Positions 27,031 through 35,246 of a DNA stretch of 55,846 nt are shown piece after piece. A program made the position numbers and the translations under genes. Numbering within the stretch: position 1 is the stretch's first letter; the number at the start of each line of letters is the position of its first letter. The DNA comes from Syntrophus sp. (in: bacteria) (lineage in GTDB: Bacteria > Desulfobacterota > Syntrophorhabdia > Syntrophorhabdales > Syntrophorhabdaceae): positions 1 through 55,846 of the forward strand of contig PNOM01000008.1 of NCBI GenBank assembly GCA_013824835.1. The letters run 5' to 3'. The notes beneath the pieces are model-generated. The model was not told where the DNA came from. It saw only the letters and a program-made list of their open reading frames with translations, and did not search any database.

Positions 27031-27917
27031 TACACTCTCCTGAATAGATTGTATTCTTTAAGGATATTTGTGAGGAACCTGTTATTTCCTTCAGAGAGGG
27101 GGCACAAGGGAAGTCTGAATTCCTTCTCAATCATACCCATGTGATAAAGCGCTTCTTTTACGGGAATCGGATTTGTCTCAACAAACATGGCCTGCATAAT
27201 TGGGAGAAGTACGGCATTTATGTCTCGAGCCTTTTCAATGTCTTTCATTTTCATGAATGCTGTGTAAAGTTCATTCAGTTCTCTCGGCATAATATTGGAG
27301 AGGACAGATATGACCCCCTTTGCGCCCACGCTCATCATGGGGAGGAAGAGGTTGTCATCTCCAGAAAGAATCGTAAATGTGCCTTTTGTAAGCCTGAATA
27401 TATCGGCAACCTGGACAAGGGACCCCGATGCCTCTTTTATAGCAATAATATTGGGGATGGCAGCGAGCCTTGCAACTGTCTCAGGTGTTATGCTGATCCC
27501 CGTTCTTCCCGGTACGTTGTAAAGAACCAGTGGTATGTTGACCTCTTCGGACACCTTTTTATAATGCAGGTAAAGGCCTTCCTGGGTAGGCTTGTTATAG
27601 TAAGGGGTTGTAAGGAGGCAGGCATCTGCACCCACCTTTCTTGCGCTTTCCGTCAGCTCGATTGTCTCAGCGGTACTGTTTGATCCTGTTCCTGCGATCA
27701 CCGGCACCTGACCGTTCACGCATTGAACGGTCAGTTCAATGACCCGGGTATGTTCTTCATAGGAAAGGGTTGCTGCCTCGCCCGTTGTTCCGCAGGGTAC
27801 AATGCCGTTTATACCGTTTTCAAGCTGAAAGCCGATGAGTCTCTTCAAGCCTTCCTCATCTACGCTGTAATCAATAAAAGGCGTGACCAGAGCCGTATAA
27901 ATACCTTTTAAATCCAT
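27030..27917 (-). CDS. dapA: 4-hydroxy-tetrahydrodipicolinate synthase
   Basis: The 295-residue class I aldolase condenses pyruvate with aspartate semialdehyde. The Schiff-base Lys is in IIAIKEASGSL; Tyr of the proton relay is in LVLYNVPGRTGI; the phosphate-like loop CGTTGEAATLSYEEH is also conserved. It is flanked by dapF and dapB in the same direction. A ribosome-binding site GGAGAAAC precedes the ATG. Confidence 0.96.
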   Translation of the reverse strand: MDLKGIYTALVTPFIDYSVDEEGLKRLIGFQLENGINGIVPCGTTGEAATLSYEEHTRVIELTVQCVNGQVPVIAGTGSNSTAETIELTESARKVGADACLLTTPYYNKPTQEGLYLHYKKVSEEVNIPLVLYNVPGRTGISITPETVARLAAIPNIIAIKEASGSLVQVADIFRLTKGTFTILSGDDNLFLPMMSVGAKGVISVLSNIMPRELNELYTAFMKMKDIEKARDINAVLLPIMQAMFVETNPIPVKEALYHMGMIEKEFRLPLCPLSEGNNRFLTNILKEYNLFRRV

Positions 27918-27928
27918 GAGTTTCTCCT

Positions 27929-28741
27929 TTATAAAAGCGCTTCTTTGTTAAGTGTCCCTATGTATATAAGCCGTGTGTCCCCTTCGAGATATACCTCATC
28001 ATTTATATAGACTTTGAGGATCTCACCTCCCCTGGTAATGATATTAACGGGGCTTTCAACCAGAGATTTTTCTCTCAGGATGATACCCGCTGCCACCGCG
28101 CCGGTCCCGCATGCATAGGTTTCTCCTTCTACACCCCTCTCGTAGGTTCTCAGTTTAAGATTTCCTTTGTCAATGATCTCCACGAAGTCTACGTTTGTTC
28201 CTTTCTCACCAAAAGACTTGTGATGGCGAATAAGTCTTCCCAGTTCTTCAACGGGCGTATAATCCACGTCATCAACAAGAAGTACGGCGTGAGGCACCCC
28301 TGTATTGACACTGCTTAAGAATATCTCTTTATCCTCAAGGCCCACGGGGTAATCGAGTTTTAGTTGAGAGGGTGTTGTAAGCTGGAGTTTTACCCTGGTG
28401 CCGGTTACTTCAGCTTTTATGATGCCTGCGATTGTTTCAAAGGCCATTTTTTCCTTTGCAATACCGGTGATACAGGCAAACCTTGCCGCACACCTGCCGC
28501 CATTTCCGCACATTTCTGCCTCTGAACCGTCAGCGTTAAAAAACCTCCAGCGAAAATCGTGCTCCTTCGAATTTTCAATCAATATCATGCCATCTGCCCC
28601 GACAGAGTGGTGAAGCCTGCATACCTTCTGTATAAACCCCTTTATATCAGGGAACATTGCATCAACCTTTCCATCCCTGTTATCAACGACAATAAAGTCG
28701 TTCCCGCTTGCACTCATCTTATAAAAATTCAGCTCTGACAC
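27929..28741 (-). CDS. dapF: diaminopimelate epimerase
   Basis: The enzyme interconverts LL- and meso-diaminopimelate with two catalytic cysteines: MCGNGGRCAARF (first) and YACGTGAVAAG (second). The N-terminal FYKMSASGNDFIVVDNR is the family signature. The start codon is GTG at 28741 with GGAGGTATAACATC upstream. It is 270 residues, a normal length. It lies between lysA and dapA. Confidence 0.96.
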   Translation of the reverse strand: MSELNFYKMSASGNDFIVVDNRDGKVDAMFPDIKGFIQKVCRLHHSVGADGMILIENSKEHDFRWRFFNADGSEAEMCGNGGRCAARFACITGIAKEKMAFETIAGIIKAEVTGTRVKLQLTTPSQLKLDYPVGLEDKEIFLSSVNTGVPHAVLLVDDVDYTPVEELGRLIRHHKSFGEKGTNVDFVEIIDKGNLKLRTYERGVEGETYACGTGAVAAGIILREKSLVESPVNIITRGGEILKVYINDEVYLEGDTRLIYIGTLNKEALL

Positions 28742-28745
28742 GATG

Positions 28746-30005
28746 TTATACCTCCAGAAATGGTGGGATTACTTCCCTTTTTATTAAGTCTTGAATGGTC
28801 TCTCTTGTTCGTATTATGTGATACTCAGTCCCCTTTACGAGCACTTCTGCTGCACGGCCCCTTGAATTGTAATTCGAGGACATGGAAAAACCGTATGCGC
28901 CTGCGCCCATAACAGCCAACAACTCTGTTTTTTCAAGAAGGGGCATTTCACGGTCTTTTGCAAGAAAGTCTCCTGATTCACAGATCGGACCAACGATATC
29001 GACCATGATCTTTCCTTTGTCCTGTTTCTTTATGGGGATAATCTTGTGATAGGCATCATAGAGGGAAGGCCGCACCAGGTCGTTCATTGCGCCATCTACG
29101 ATGTAGAAGGTTTTTCCCGGTACGTTCTTGATGTAGAGGATCTTTGTAACAAAAATACCGCTATTTCCTACAAGTACCCGTCCCGGTTCAAGTATGACCG
29201 TGAGGCCCGTATTCCTTAATTCTTCTTCGATCACACGGGCGTACTCTGCGGGTTGGGGGGGAAGTTCATCCTTGTAAGTAATGCCAAGACCGCCGCCAAT
29301 ATCAATATAGGTGAGCGCTACCCCGTCTTCTGCGAGTTGGGAGACCATTCCTTTCAATGACCGGACAGCATCCACAAAAGGAGAGAGTTCGAGAATCTGG
29401 GAGCCTATATGGGAAGATATGCCTACAGGCATAAGATATTTCTCGTGAAGGGCCTTTTTATAAAGGGCGTGAGCATCATCCCAGAGTACACCGAATTTGT
29501 TTTTCTTGAGGCCGGTCGTGATGTACGGATGGGTTTTGGGGTCGATCTGAGGATTTACCCTGATGGAAAAAGGTACGATTTTTTTGAGTCTCTTTGCCAC
29601 CCCTGCGAGGGTAGAGAGCTCTTCCTCAGACTCAACATTGATCATAAGGATATCGGCTTTTACTGCAGCTCTCAGTTCTTCCTCTGTTTTTCCCACACCG
29701 GAGAAGACTATCTTTTTCCCTGGAATATTGGCATGGAGTGCCCTGAAAAGCTCTCCCCCTGATACAATATCAACCCCTCCGCCGAGCCTTCCAATGACCC
29801 TCAGCAAGGCGCCATTTGAGTTTGCTTTGCAGGAATAACAGGTGAGATGGGGCATGGTTGAAAAGGCATCGTTAAAGACGTTAAAATGCCTCTCAAGGGT
29901 CTTGCAGCTGTAGATGTAGACTGGTGTCCCGGTTTTTCTAACGATCTCTGCAATCGGGACGTCTTCGCAGAAAAGTTCATTGTTTTTGTATTCAAAGAAA
30001 TTCAT
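28746..30005 (-). CDS. lysA: diaminopimelate decarboxylase
   Basis: The 419-residue fold-type III PLP enzyme makes lysine from meso-diaminopimelate. PLP Lys is in YSCKANSNGALL; other motifs are GGGVDIVSGGELFRAL, KFGVLWDDA, HIGSQI, DIGGGLGI, EPGRVLVGNSGI and CESGDFLAKDR with the substrate Cys. It is four bases from dapF. Together with dapA, dapB and dapF, this operon covers most of the lysine branch; dapC/dapL is missing unless one of the aminotransferases elsewhere in the window fills it. Confidence 0.96.
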   Translation of the reverse strand: MNFFEYKNNELFCEDVPIAEIVRKTGTPVYIYSCKTLERHFNVFNDAFSTMPHLTCYSCKANSNGALLRVIGRLGGGVDIVSGGELFRALHANIPGKKIVFSGVGKTEEELRAAVKADILMINVESEEELSTLAGVAKRLKKIVPFSIRVNPQIDPKTHPYITTGLKKNKFGVLWDDAHALYKKALHEKYLMPVGISSHIGSQILELSPFVDAVRSLKGMVSQLAEDGVALTYIDIGGGLGITYKDELPPQPAEYARVIEEELRNTGLTVILEPGRVLVGNSGIFVTKILYIKNVPGKTFYIVDGAMNDLVRPSLYDAYHKIIPIKKQDKGKIMVDIVGPICESGDFLAKDREMPLLEKTELLAVMGAGAYGFSMSSNYNSRGRAAEVLVKGTEYHIIRTRETIQDLIKREVIPPFLEV

Positions 30006-30008
30006 GGC

Positions 30009-31004
30009 TCACTCTTTCAATATTATTATAGATTCCCTGGAGGGTTCACTCTCATTATCCGCTTCATCAACGGCAGTCACATAGTATGAAACATACCGCA
30101 TTTCAGGCAGATTCTCATCAAGAAATATTGGTTCGAAAACCTCTTCATCGTTCAGTTTATCGGCCTTACCATTGATTACCCTGTAAATGTTGTATCCGTA
30201 AAGGTCTTTTTCAATGTTTTCTTTCCAGGTCACCTGGACCCCTTTACCCTTTTTCTCTGCCTTTATATCTCGCGGGACTGCAGGGGGAGTCAGGTCAACA
30301 GGTGTGGCTTCAACTTTAGTGCCTTGCCCCTCCCGTTTGATTCCGCCCTTCATAGTTACCTTTCTTATCTCATATTGGTAGGTCTTCCCGTTTTCGAGCC
30401 CGGAATCAATGAAGTACGGTTTTGAGAGAGGACCTTGATTCACAGGAAAGAGGGGGTAGATGGCATCCTCGAACCTGTATATGTTGTATGTAAAACCGTC
30501 CTCCTGGGACCATTTGAATTCAACCCGTTCATCATCCCCTTGTGCGGAGACATTCGTCGGGGGACTCGGAGTATCCTCCCAGGTAATGGCAAAGGGGTTT
30601 GAAGATGCTCCCATAGTGCCTTTCATGGTAACCGGATATACCTTGTATGAGTATAGAAGACCCTTCATCAGGTCATCGTCGTACACGTATAGCCTCCCGT
30701 TTACGATCGTAAACCCTTTGTTGTCATTTAATATAATCTCCTTAAAAGGTTCAAGGCCTCCCATGCAACTGCCGCAGGCCTTCAATATCTTAAAACCGCC
30801 AAGACCCCTCAGGTCAGAGCCGTCCTTATCTTTTGTTGGTATGGAAAAGGAGAGGAACAGAACACCGTCTTTTACCTCTCCGGTGAAATCATTAATCCCG
30901 CCCAACACGGGCAACCTCATGGGCGTGGGAGGCGATTTTTTGCCACACCCGGAAAAAAGGATCACCATACAGATGCTAATAACTAAGATATATCTTTTCT
31001 GCAT
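30009..31004 (-). CDS. lipoprotein with fibronectin type III-like repeats
   Basis: I start this gene at ATG 31004, where AAGGA precedes it and a lipoprotein signal follows (lipobox FSGC, acylated Cys20, then GKKSPPTP). The 331-residue protein appears to hold two or three Fn3-like beta-sandwich units (DTPSPPTNVSAQGDDERVEFKW and LTPPAVPRDIKAEKKGKGVQVTW, each followed by a YNIYR strand). It would be an envelope protein exposed in the periplasm. It overlaps argH by 29 bases and precedes lysA in a biosynthetic operon, an odd place; a short LptM-like lipoprotein is often found upstream of lysA in other bacteria, and this gene may be an expanded counterpart. Confidence 0.75.
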   Translation of the reverse strand: MQKRYILVISICMVILFSGCGKKSPPTPMRLPVLGGINDFTGEVKDGVLFLSFSIPTKDKDGSDLRGLGGFKILKACGSCMGGLEPFKEIILNDNKGFTIVNGRLYVYDDDLMKGLLYSYKVYPVTMKGTMGASSNPFAITWEDTPSPPTNVSAQGDDERVEFKWSQEDGFTYNIYRFEDAIYPLFPVNQGPLSKPYFIDSGLENGKTYQYEIRKVTMKGGIKREGQGTKVEATPVDLTPPAVPRDIKAEKKGKGVQVTWKENIEKDLYGYNIYRVINGKADKLNDEEVFEPIFLDENLPEMRYVSYYVTAVDEADNESEPSRESIIILKE

Positions 31005-32349
31005 CCAGTTCCTTTTCAACCTCCGCAAAAGAGGCTGCTCCGTCTGTTTTTCTGTTCGATAAAATCTTCCGGGGGTCAATATATTCAAAAATATCGTCCT
31101 CAAACATTGCAGAGTATGTCCTCATCTCTGCAATGTTCATGGAGAGGAGAGGCATCTCCTTTTCTTCGCAGTCACGGACCAGCTTGCCCACTATGCCGTG
31201 GGCCTCTCTAAAGGGCATGCCTTTCAGGGTGAGATATTCCGCCATTTCTACTGCAGGCATAAAGCTTCCATAGGCAGCTGCCTCCATCCGTTTCCTGTTT
31301 GTCTGCATTCCTTCTACACATAAGGCCATGATGGAAAGGGCGTCTTTAACTGTGTTGAGGGCATGGAAGAGAGGTTCCTTATCCTCCTGGAGGTCTCTGT
31401 TGTAGGTCATGGGGAGCCCCTTGAGCAGGGAGAGCATACTGAAGAGGTCGCCCATTACCCGGGATGTCTTTCCCCTTGTTAACTCCAGGGCGTCGGGGTT
31501 TTTCTTGTGGGGCATGAGGCTGCTTCCCGTGCAGAGTTCGTCAGGCAGAGAAATAAAAGCGAATTCCTCAGTGGAGAATATGATCAGATCCTCAGAGAGC
31601 CTGCTCAAATGGATCATTATTGCAGTTATTGAGAATAGGGCGTCAATGACAAAATCTCTGTCTGCAACGGCATCCATGCTGTTTTCGGAGACCCTGGAAA
31701 AACCGAGCCTTTCCCTTACGAATTCCCTGTCAAGGGGTATAGTCGACCCTGCAAGGGCGCCGCTTCCGAGGGGCAACACGTCAATCGCAGTCCTGACTGT
31801 GCGCAACCGTTCCCGGTCCCTCTTGAACATATAGTAATATGCCATGAGATAATGGGAGAAGGGAATGACCTGTGCCCTCTGCATATGGGTATAGCCGGGC
31901 ATAATGGCGCTCTTCTCCTGCTCGCTTTTATCAATAAAGGCCTTAAGGAGTGAATGGAGACACCCGTTGACCCTGGCGAGCTCGTCTTTCAGGTACATTC
32001 TCATATCAAGGGAGACCTGATCATTCCTGCTCCGCCCTGTATGGAGCCTCTTTCCTGCATCGCCTATCTTTTCTATGAGACGGGCCTCGATATGCATATG
32101 GATATCTTCCATGGCAGTTGAAAAGATGAATTGCCCTTCCTTTATCTCAACCTTTATTTCATCAAGGGCGCCTGCAATATCATCCCGTTCCTTTTCGCTG
32201 AGAATGCCGATTTTCTGCAGCATCTCCGCATGGGCCTTGCTTCCCTCAATATCGTATTCAAAAAGCACCCAGTCGAAGTCAATGGAGGCGCTGTAACGCT
32301 CCATGAGCGGGTCTGTTGTTCCCTTGAATCTTCCTCCCCATGCCTTCAT
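30976..32349 (-). CDS. argH: argininosuccinate lyase
   Basis: The 457-residue fumarase-superfamily enzyme releases arginine and fumarate. The signature GSSLMPHKKNPDALEL carries the catalytic Ser loop; also HTGRSRNDQVSLDMRM, GYTHMQRAQVIPFSHYL and LPLGSGALAGSTIPLDRE are conserved. It completes the arginine pathway begun by argB-argD-argF-argG on the plus strand. It overlaps the upstream yggS-type gene by ATGA and the downstream lipoprotein. Confidence 0.96.
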   Translation of the reverse strand: MKAWGGRFKGTTDPLMERYSASIDFDWVLFEYDIEGSKAHAEMLQKIGILSEKERDDIAGALDEIKVEIKEGQFIFSTAMEDIHMHIEARLIEKIGDAGKRLHTGRSRNDQVSLDMRMYLKDELARVNGCLHSLLKAFIDKSEQEKSAIMPGYTHMQRAQVIPFSHYLMAYYYMFKRDRERLRTVRTAIDVLPLGSGALAGSTIPLDREFVRERLGFSRVSENSMDAVADRDFVIDALFSITAIMIHLSRLSEDLIIFSTEEFAFISLPDELCTGSSLMPHKKNPDALELTRGKTSRVMGDLFSMLSLLKGLPMTYNRDLQEDKEPLFHALNTVKDALSIMALCVEGMQTNRKRMEAAAYGSFMPAVEMAEYLTLKGMPFREAHGIVGKLVRDCEEKEMPLLSMNIAEMRTYSAMFEDDIFEYIDPRKILSNRKTDGAASFAEVEKELDAEKIYLSY

Positions 32350-33017
32350 ATTCTCTCTCCGAATAAAGCGGTCCCTACCCTTACCATAGTCGCGCCTTCC
32401 TCGATAGCAACTTCGAAATCGCTTGACATGCCCATAGAAAGCTCTGTCATGGCAAGGCCGAATTCCCTGTTTACCCTCTGAAGGGTTTCCCTCAGTTGTG
32501 AGAAAAGGGGCCTTGCCTCTTCAGGGTCTTCCCCATAAGGGGCCATGGTCATAAGGCCCGCAGGTATTATAGAGGTTAGTGTTCCTATTTTCTCAAGCAT
32601 CCCCTTCAGGGCATCTTCCTCTGCGCCGTGTTTTGACTCTTCTTTGGACAGGTTAAGCTCAAAGAGGACCTTCATGGTTTTACCATATTGGTCGAGGCCT
32701 TCAAGAAGCTCCCGTCTGTCTATGGAATGAACATAGTCGAAAAGCCCGGGTATATATTTCAGTTTGTTGGTTTGAATATGGCCGATCATATGCCAGCGCA
32801 CCTCTTTTTCAAAACCTTCAATCTTTTTTCGAGCCTCCTGGATATAATTCTCTCCAAAATCGTGTATACCGCACCTCGCTGCCTCCTGTATCCGTTCCCG
32901 GTCAACCCTTTTGGTCACCCCTATGAGAAGCACATCGGATTCCGGCCTCCCCGAGATGTTGCAGGCCCTTGCGATACGCTCCCGTACAATTCTTATCGAA
33001 TCTTCAATGCTGTTCAC
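32346..33017 (-). CDS. YggS/PLPBP family PLP-homeostasis protein
   Basis: The 223-residue protein binds pyridoxal phosphate and helps PLP balance; it is not a classical enzyme. The PLP lysine lies in LLIGVTKRVDRERI, followed by FGENYIQEARKKIE, WHMIGHIQTNKLKYI, LMTMAPYG and LSMGMSSDFEVAIEEGATMVRVGTALFG. It overlaps maf upstream and argH downstream by 4 bases each, fixing it in the middle of the operon. Confidence 0.93.
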   Translation of the reverse strand: MNSIEDSIRIVRERIARACNISGRPESDVLLIGVTKRVDRERIQEAARCGIHDFGENYIQEARKKIEGFEKEVRWHMIGHIQTNKLKYIPGLFDYVHSIDRRELLEGLDQYGKTMKVLFELNLSKEESKHGAEEDALKGMLEKIGTLTSIIPAGLMTMAPYGEDPEEARPLFSQLRETLQRVNREFGLAMTELSMGMSSDFEVAIEEGATMVRVGTALFGERI

Positions 33018-33604
33018 GAAAGAACGCCCAGGGACAAAAGCACCTCAGCAACCTCGCAAATGGGGAGACCCACTACGTTCGAATATGAACCCTTTATCTC
33101 TTTTACCATATAACCGCCTTTACCCTGGACCGCATATGAGCCGGCCTTTCCGAGCGGTTCCGAAGTCTTTATATACCGCATGATCTCATCATCTGACAGA
33201 TCTCTCAAAAAAACCTTTGTTTCTACGGCATCCTGGCAGACAATATTTTTCGATACATTGAGGACACAGTAACCGGTAAAGACTTTGTGCCATTTATTCC
33301 GCAATGATGTGAGCATATTGAATGCATCCGTATTATTCTCCGGTTTCCCCAGGACCTTTCCTTTGGAGACCACCACGGTGTCTGCGCCGATAACCCATTT
33401 TTCAGGGAAATGATTCCCCACTTTCAGGGCCTTCTCGTGCGACATTCTCAGCACAAAGTCCCTCGGGGATTCACCCTTTTCCCTCTTTTCGTCGATATCA
33501 GGGGGTATAATGGAGAAAGAAATGCCCAGAGACCTTAAAATATCTACCCTTCGAGTAGATTCGCTTGCCAATATTATTGAATCTCCATCCTTCACTTGAA
33601 ACAT
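33014..33604 (-). CDS. maf: Maf-like nucleotide pyrophosphatase
   Basis: The 196-residue protein matches Maf/YhdE enzymes, which hydrolyse non-canonical or standard dTTP/UTP: IILASESTRRVDILRSLGISF, the DIDEKREKGESPRDFVLRMS block, and VIGADTVVVSKGKVLGKP with the catalytic Asp. The C-terminal KAGSYAVQGKGG is also family specific. It is the first gene of the operon leading to dapB. It has GAGGAG as ribosome-binding site. Confidence 0.92.
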   Translation of the reverse strand: MFQVKDGDSIILASESTRRVDILRSLGISFSIIPPDIDEKREKGESPRDFVLRMSHEKALKVGNHFPEKWVIGADTVVVSKGKVLGKPENNTDAFNMLTSLRNKWHKVFTGYCVLNVSKNIVCQDAVETKVFLRDLSDDEIMRYIKTSEPLGKAGSYAVQGKGGYMVKEIKGSYSNVVGLPICEVAEVLLSLGVLS

Positions 33605-33628
33605 GCATACTCCTCAATGTAGAATAGA

Positions 33629-33657
33629 AAAATATATGAAATTGGCTTTAATTTCAA
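33629..33657 (-). promoter_or_regulatory. promoter candidate of the maf-dapB operon
   Basis: On the minus strand TTGAAA (33652-33657), spacer 17, TATTTT (33629-33634). It lies in the 85-base divergent gap between maf and cutA. Confidence 0.4.
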
Positions 33658-33689
33658 GATAAATCTATTGAAACTGGAAAGGGGAATCG

Positions 33690-34016
33690 ATGGAAGAGGT
33701 GATACAGGTCACGACTACAGGGGACAATAAGGAGATTGTGAAAAAAATCGGAAGGCATCTTGTCGAAATGAGGCTGGCATCATGTGTCCAGATAATCGGT
33801 CCCATAACGAGCATATATTGGTGGAAAGACAAGGTAGAGGAAACCGAGGAATGGCTGTGTATCATCAAGAGCAGACAATCCCTCTATGAAGCAATAGAAA
33901 GGGAGATTGTGCGGCTTCATACCTACGAACTACCTGAAATAATTGCATTAAAGATTGAAAAGGGGTTGCCGGGATATATGAAATGGGTTGTGGATGAAAC
34001 GGTGAGCAGGGAATAG
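33690..34016 (+). CDS. cutA: CutA1 divalent-cation tolerance protein
   Basis: The 108-residue trimeric protein of the PII-like fold shows the CutA1 features: VTTTGDNKEIVKKIGRHLVEMRLASCVQI, ITSIYWWKDKVEETEEWLCIIKSR and HTYELPEIIAL. It has been linked to copper tolerance, though its molecular role is unclear. It is divergent from maf and stops shortly before the promoter of the dehydratase operon. Confidence 0.93.
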   Translation: MEEVIQVTTTGDNKEIVKKIGRHLVEMRLASCVQIIGPITSIYWWKDKVEETEEWLCIIKSRQSLYEAIEREIVRLHTYELPEIIALKIEKGLPGYMKWVVDETVSRE

Positions 34017-34052
34017 TAAAAGCCCTGCGAGCTAAATGATGCTGCTTATTTC

Positions 34053-34081
34053 TTGACAAACATTTCCCTTCTTTCTACAAT
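34053..34081 (+). promoter_or_regulatory. promoter of the 2-hydroxyacyl-CoA dehydratase operon
   Basis: TTGACA (34053-34058), spacer 17, TACAAT (34076-34081), near consensus. Transcription from about 34088 places the start inside the Rex-box candidate immediately downstream. Confidence 0.8.
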
Positions 34082-34099
34082 ATGTGAAATTGTTCATAA
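34082..34099 (+). promoter_or_regulatory. Rex operator candidate
   Basis: ATGTGAA-ATTG-TTCATAA matches the Rex consensus TTGTGAA-N4-TTCACAA at 12 of 14 conserved positions with the exact spacing. It abuts the -10 box and covers the transcription start, the usual place for a repressor site. A rex gene lies at 25436-26077. Confidence 0.6.
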
Positions 34100-34115
34100 T
34101 CTACTTGGAGGACTT

Positions 34116-35246
34116 ATGTGGGAGAACTTAAGCCTTACAGAAGTGACGGAGTTAGCGAAAGACCCCTATCCTTCCATACGGAAGTGGAAAAAGGAGACCG
34201 GAAAAACCATTGTTGGCAGCACTATTGCTGATGTACCTGAAGAGGTGATCTATGCCTTCGGATTTCTTCCTGTGGCCCTGCTGGGCACCAATAAGCCCCT
34301 GAAAAAGGCGCCCAGCCTCTTGCCGGACAACGCATGTTCCCTGGCCAGAAGCAACCTTGAACTGGCCTTGAGCTATGAAGGCGATCTTTTTGACGGGTTT
34401 GTCCTGCCTCAGGTGTGTGATACTACCCAGCATTTATCCGACATCTGGAGAATCAACTTCCCTAATACCTATGTAGAGAGCTTCCTTGCCCCCCGTCAGG
34501 TGGACAGGGAAAGCGCCAGGTACTGGGTCAAGGAAGAGACGGAGCGTCTTATCGCCTCTTTGAGCGCGCGATTCAACAAGAAGATCACTGATGAGGACCT
34601 CAAAAGATCGATTGTCCTTCACAATGAGAACAAGGCACTTATAAAGGAGATTTACGAGGTAAAGAGGAAATACCCTGTTTCCATTACCAACAAGGAGTTC
34701 TTCTCCCTCATCAAGCTCTCTATGCAGGTTGATAAGGCTGAATTTAATCAGACCCTCAAAAAGATCAGGGATTCATTAGAGAAAAAAGAGGGTGAGGGAT
34801 ATACGGAAATCATACTGACAGGCATCACCTGTGACCCCCCTGAGATTTTTGATCTCTTTGACGAGATCAAGCTTAATGTGGTGGCAGATGCCCTTGTCAC
34901 GGGTTCCCGCTATCTCCAGGGCGTTGTTCCTGAGGGAAACCCCCTTGACGCCCTTGCAGAGAGACACTTCAAGAGGGGATTCTACTCGCCTATCCACGAT
35001 AATGTCTACAAAGGGTTTAAGGAATTAAAGGCCCTCTTTGATCAGTATAAGCCAAAGGCAATTGTTTACATCCACATCGAATTCTGTGAATCTGAAGAGT
35101 ACGACATGCCTGATTTAAAGAGCATGATCAAGAAAGAGGGTATCCCCATGCACATCCTTTCAACCGAATTTCAGACCCTCTCCCTGTCACATGTGAGAAC
35201 AAGACTCCAGGCGTTTTTTGAATCCTTGAAGGGAGGCACCTTATGA
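34116..35246 (+). CDS. 2-hydroxyacyl-CoA dehydratase family subunit (1)
   Basis: This 376-residue protein belongs to the HgdB/BcrC-like family of Fe-S proteins that carry out radical 2-hydroxyacyl-CoA dehydration or aryl-CoA reduction. The start at ATG 34116 is set by GGAGG just upstream; the longer frame begins in the promoter. Likely cluster-ligand cysteines occur in DNACSLARSNLELAL, PQVCDTTQHLSDIW and the HIEFCESEEYDMPDL region. It overlaps the second subunit by ATGA. No activator ATPase (HgdC-type) is nearby, so it must be supplied from elsewhere. The true substrate cannot be told. Confidence 0.85.
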   Translation: MWENLSLTEVTELAKDPYPSIRKWKKETGKTIVGSTIADVPEEVIYAFGFLPVALLGTNKPLKKAPSLLPDNACSLARSNLELALSYEGDLFDGFVLPQVCDTTQHLSDIWRINFPNTYVESFLAPRQVDRESARYWVKEETERLIASLSARFNKKITDEDLKRSIVLHNENKALIKEIYEVKRKYPVSITNKEFFSLIKLSMQVDKAEFNQTLKKIRDSLEKKEGEGYTEIILTGITCDPPEIFDLFDEIKLNVVADALVTGSRYLQGVVPEGNPLDALAERHFKRGFYSPIHDNVYKGFKELKALFDQYKPKAIVYIHIEFCESEEYDMPDLKSMIKKEGIPMHILSTEFQTLSLSHVRTRLQAFFESLKGGTL

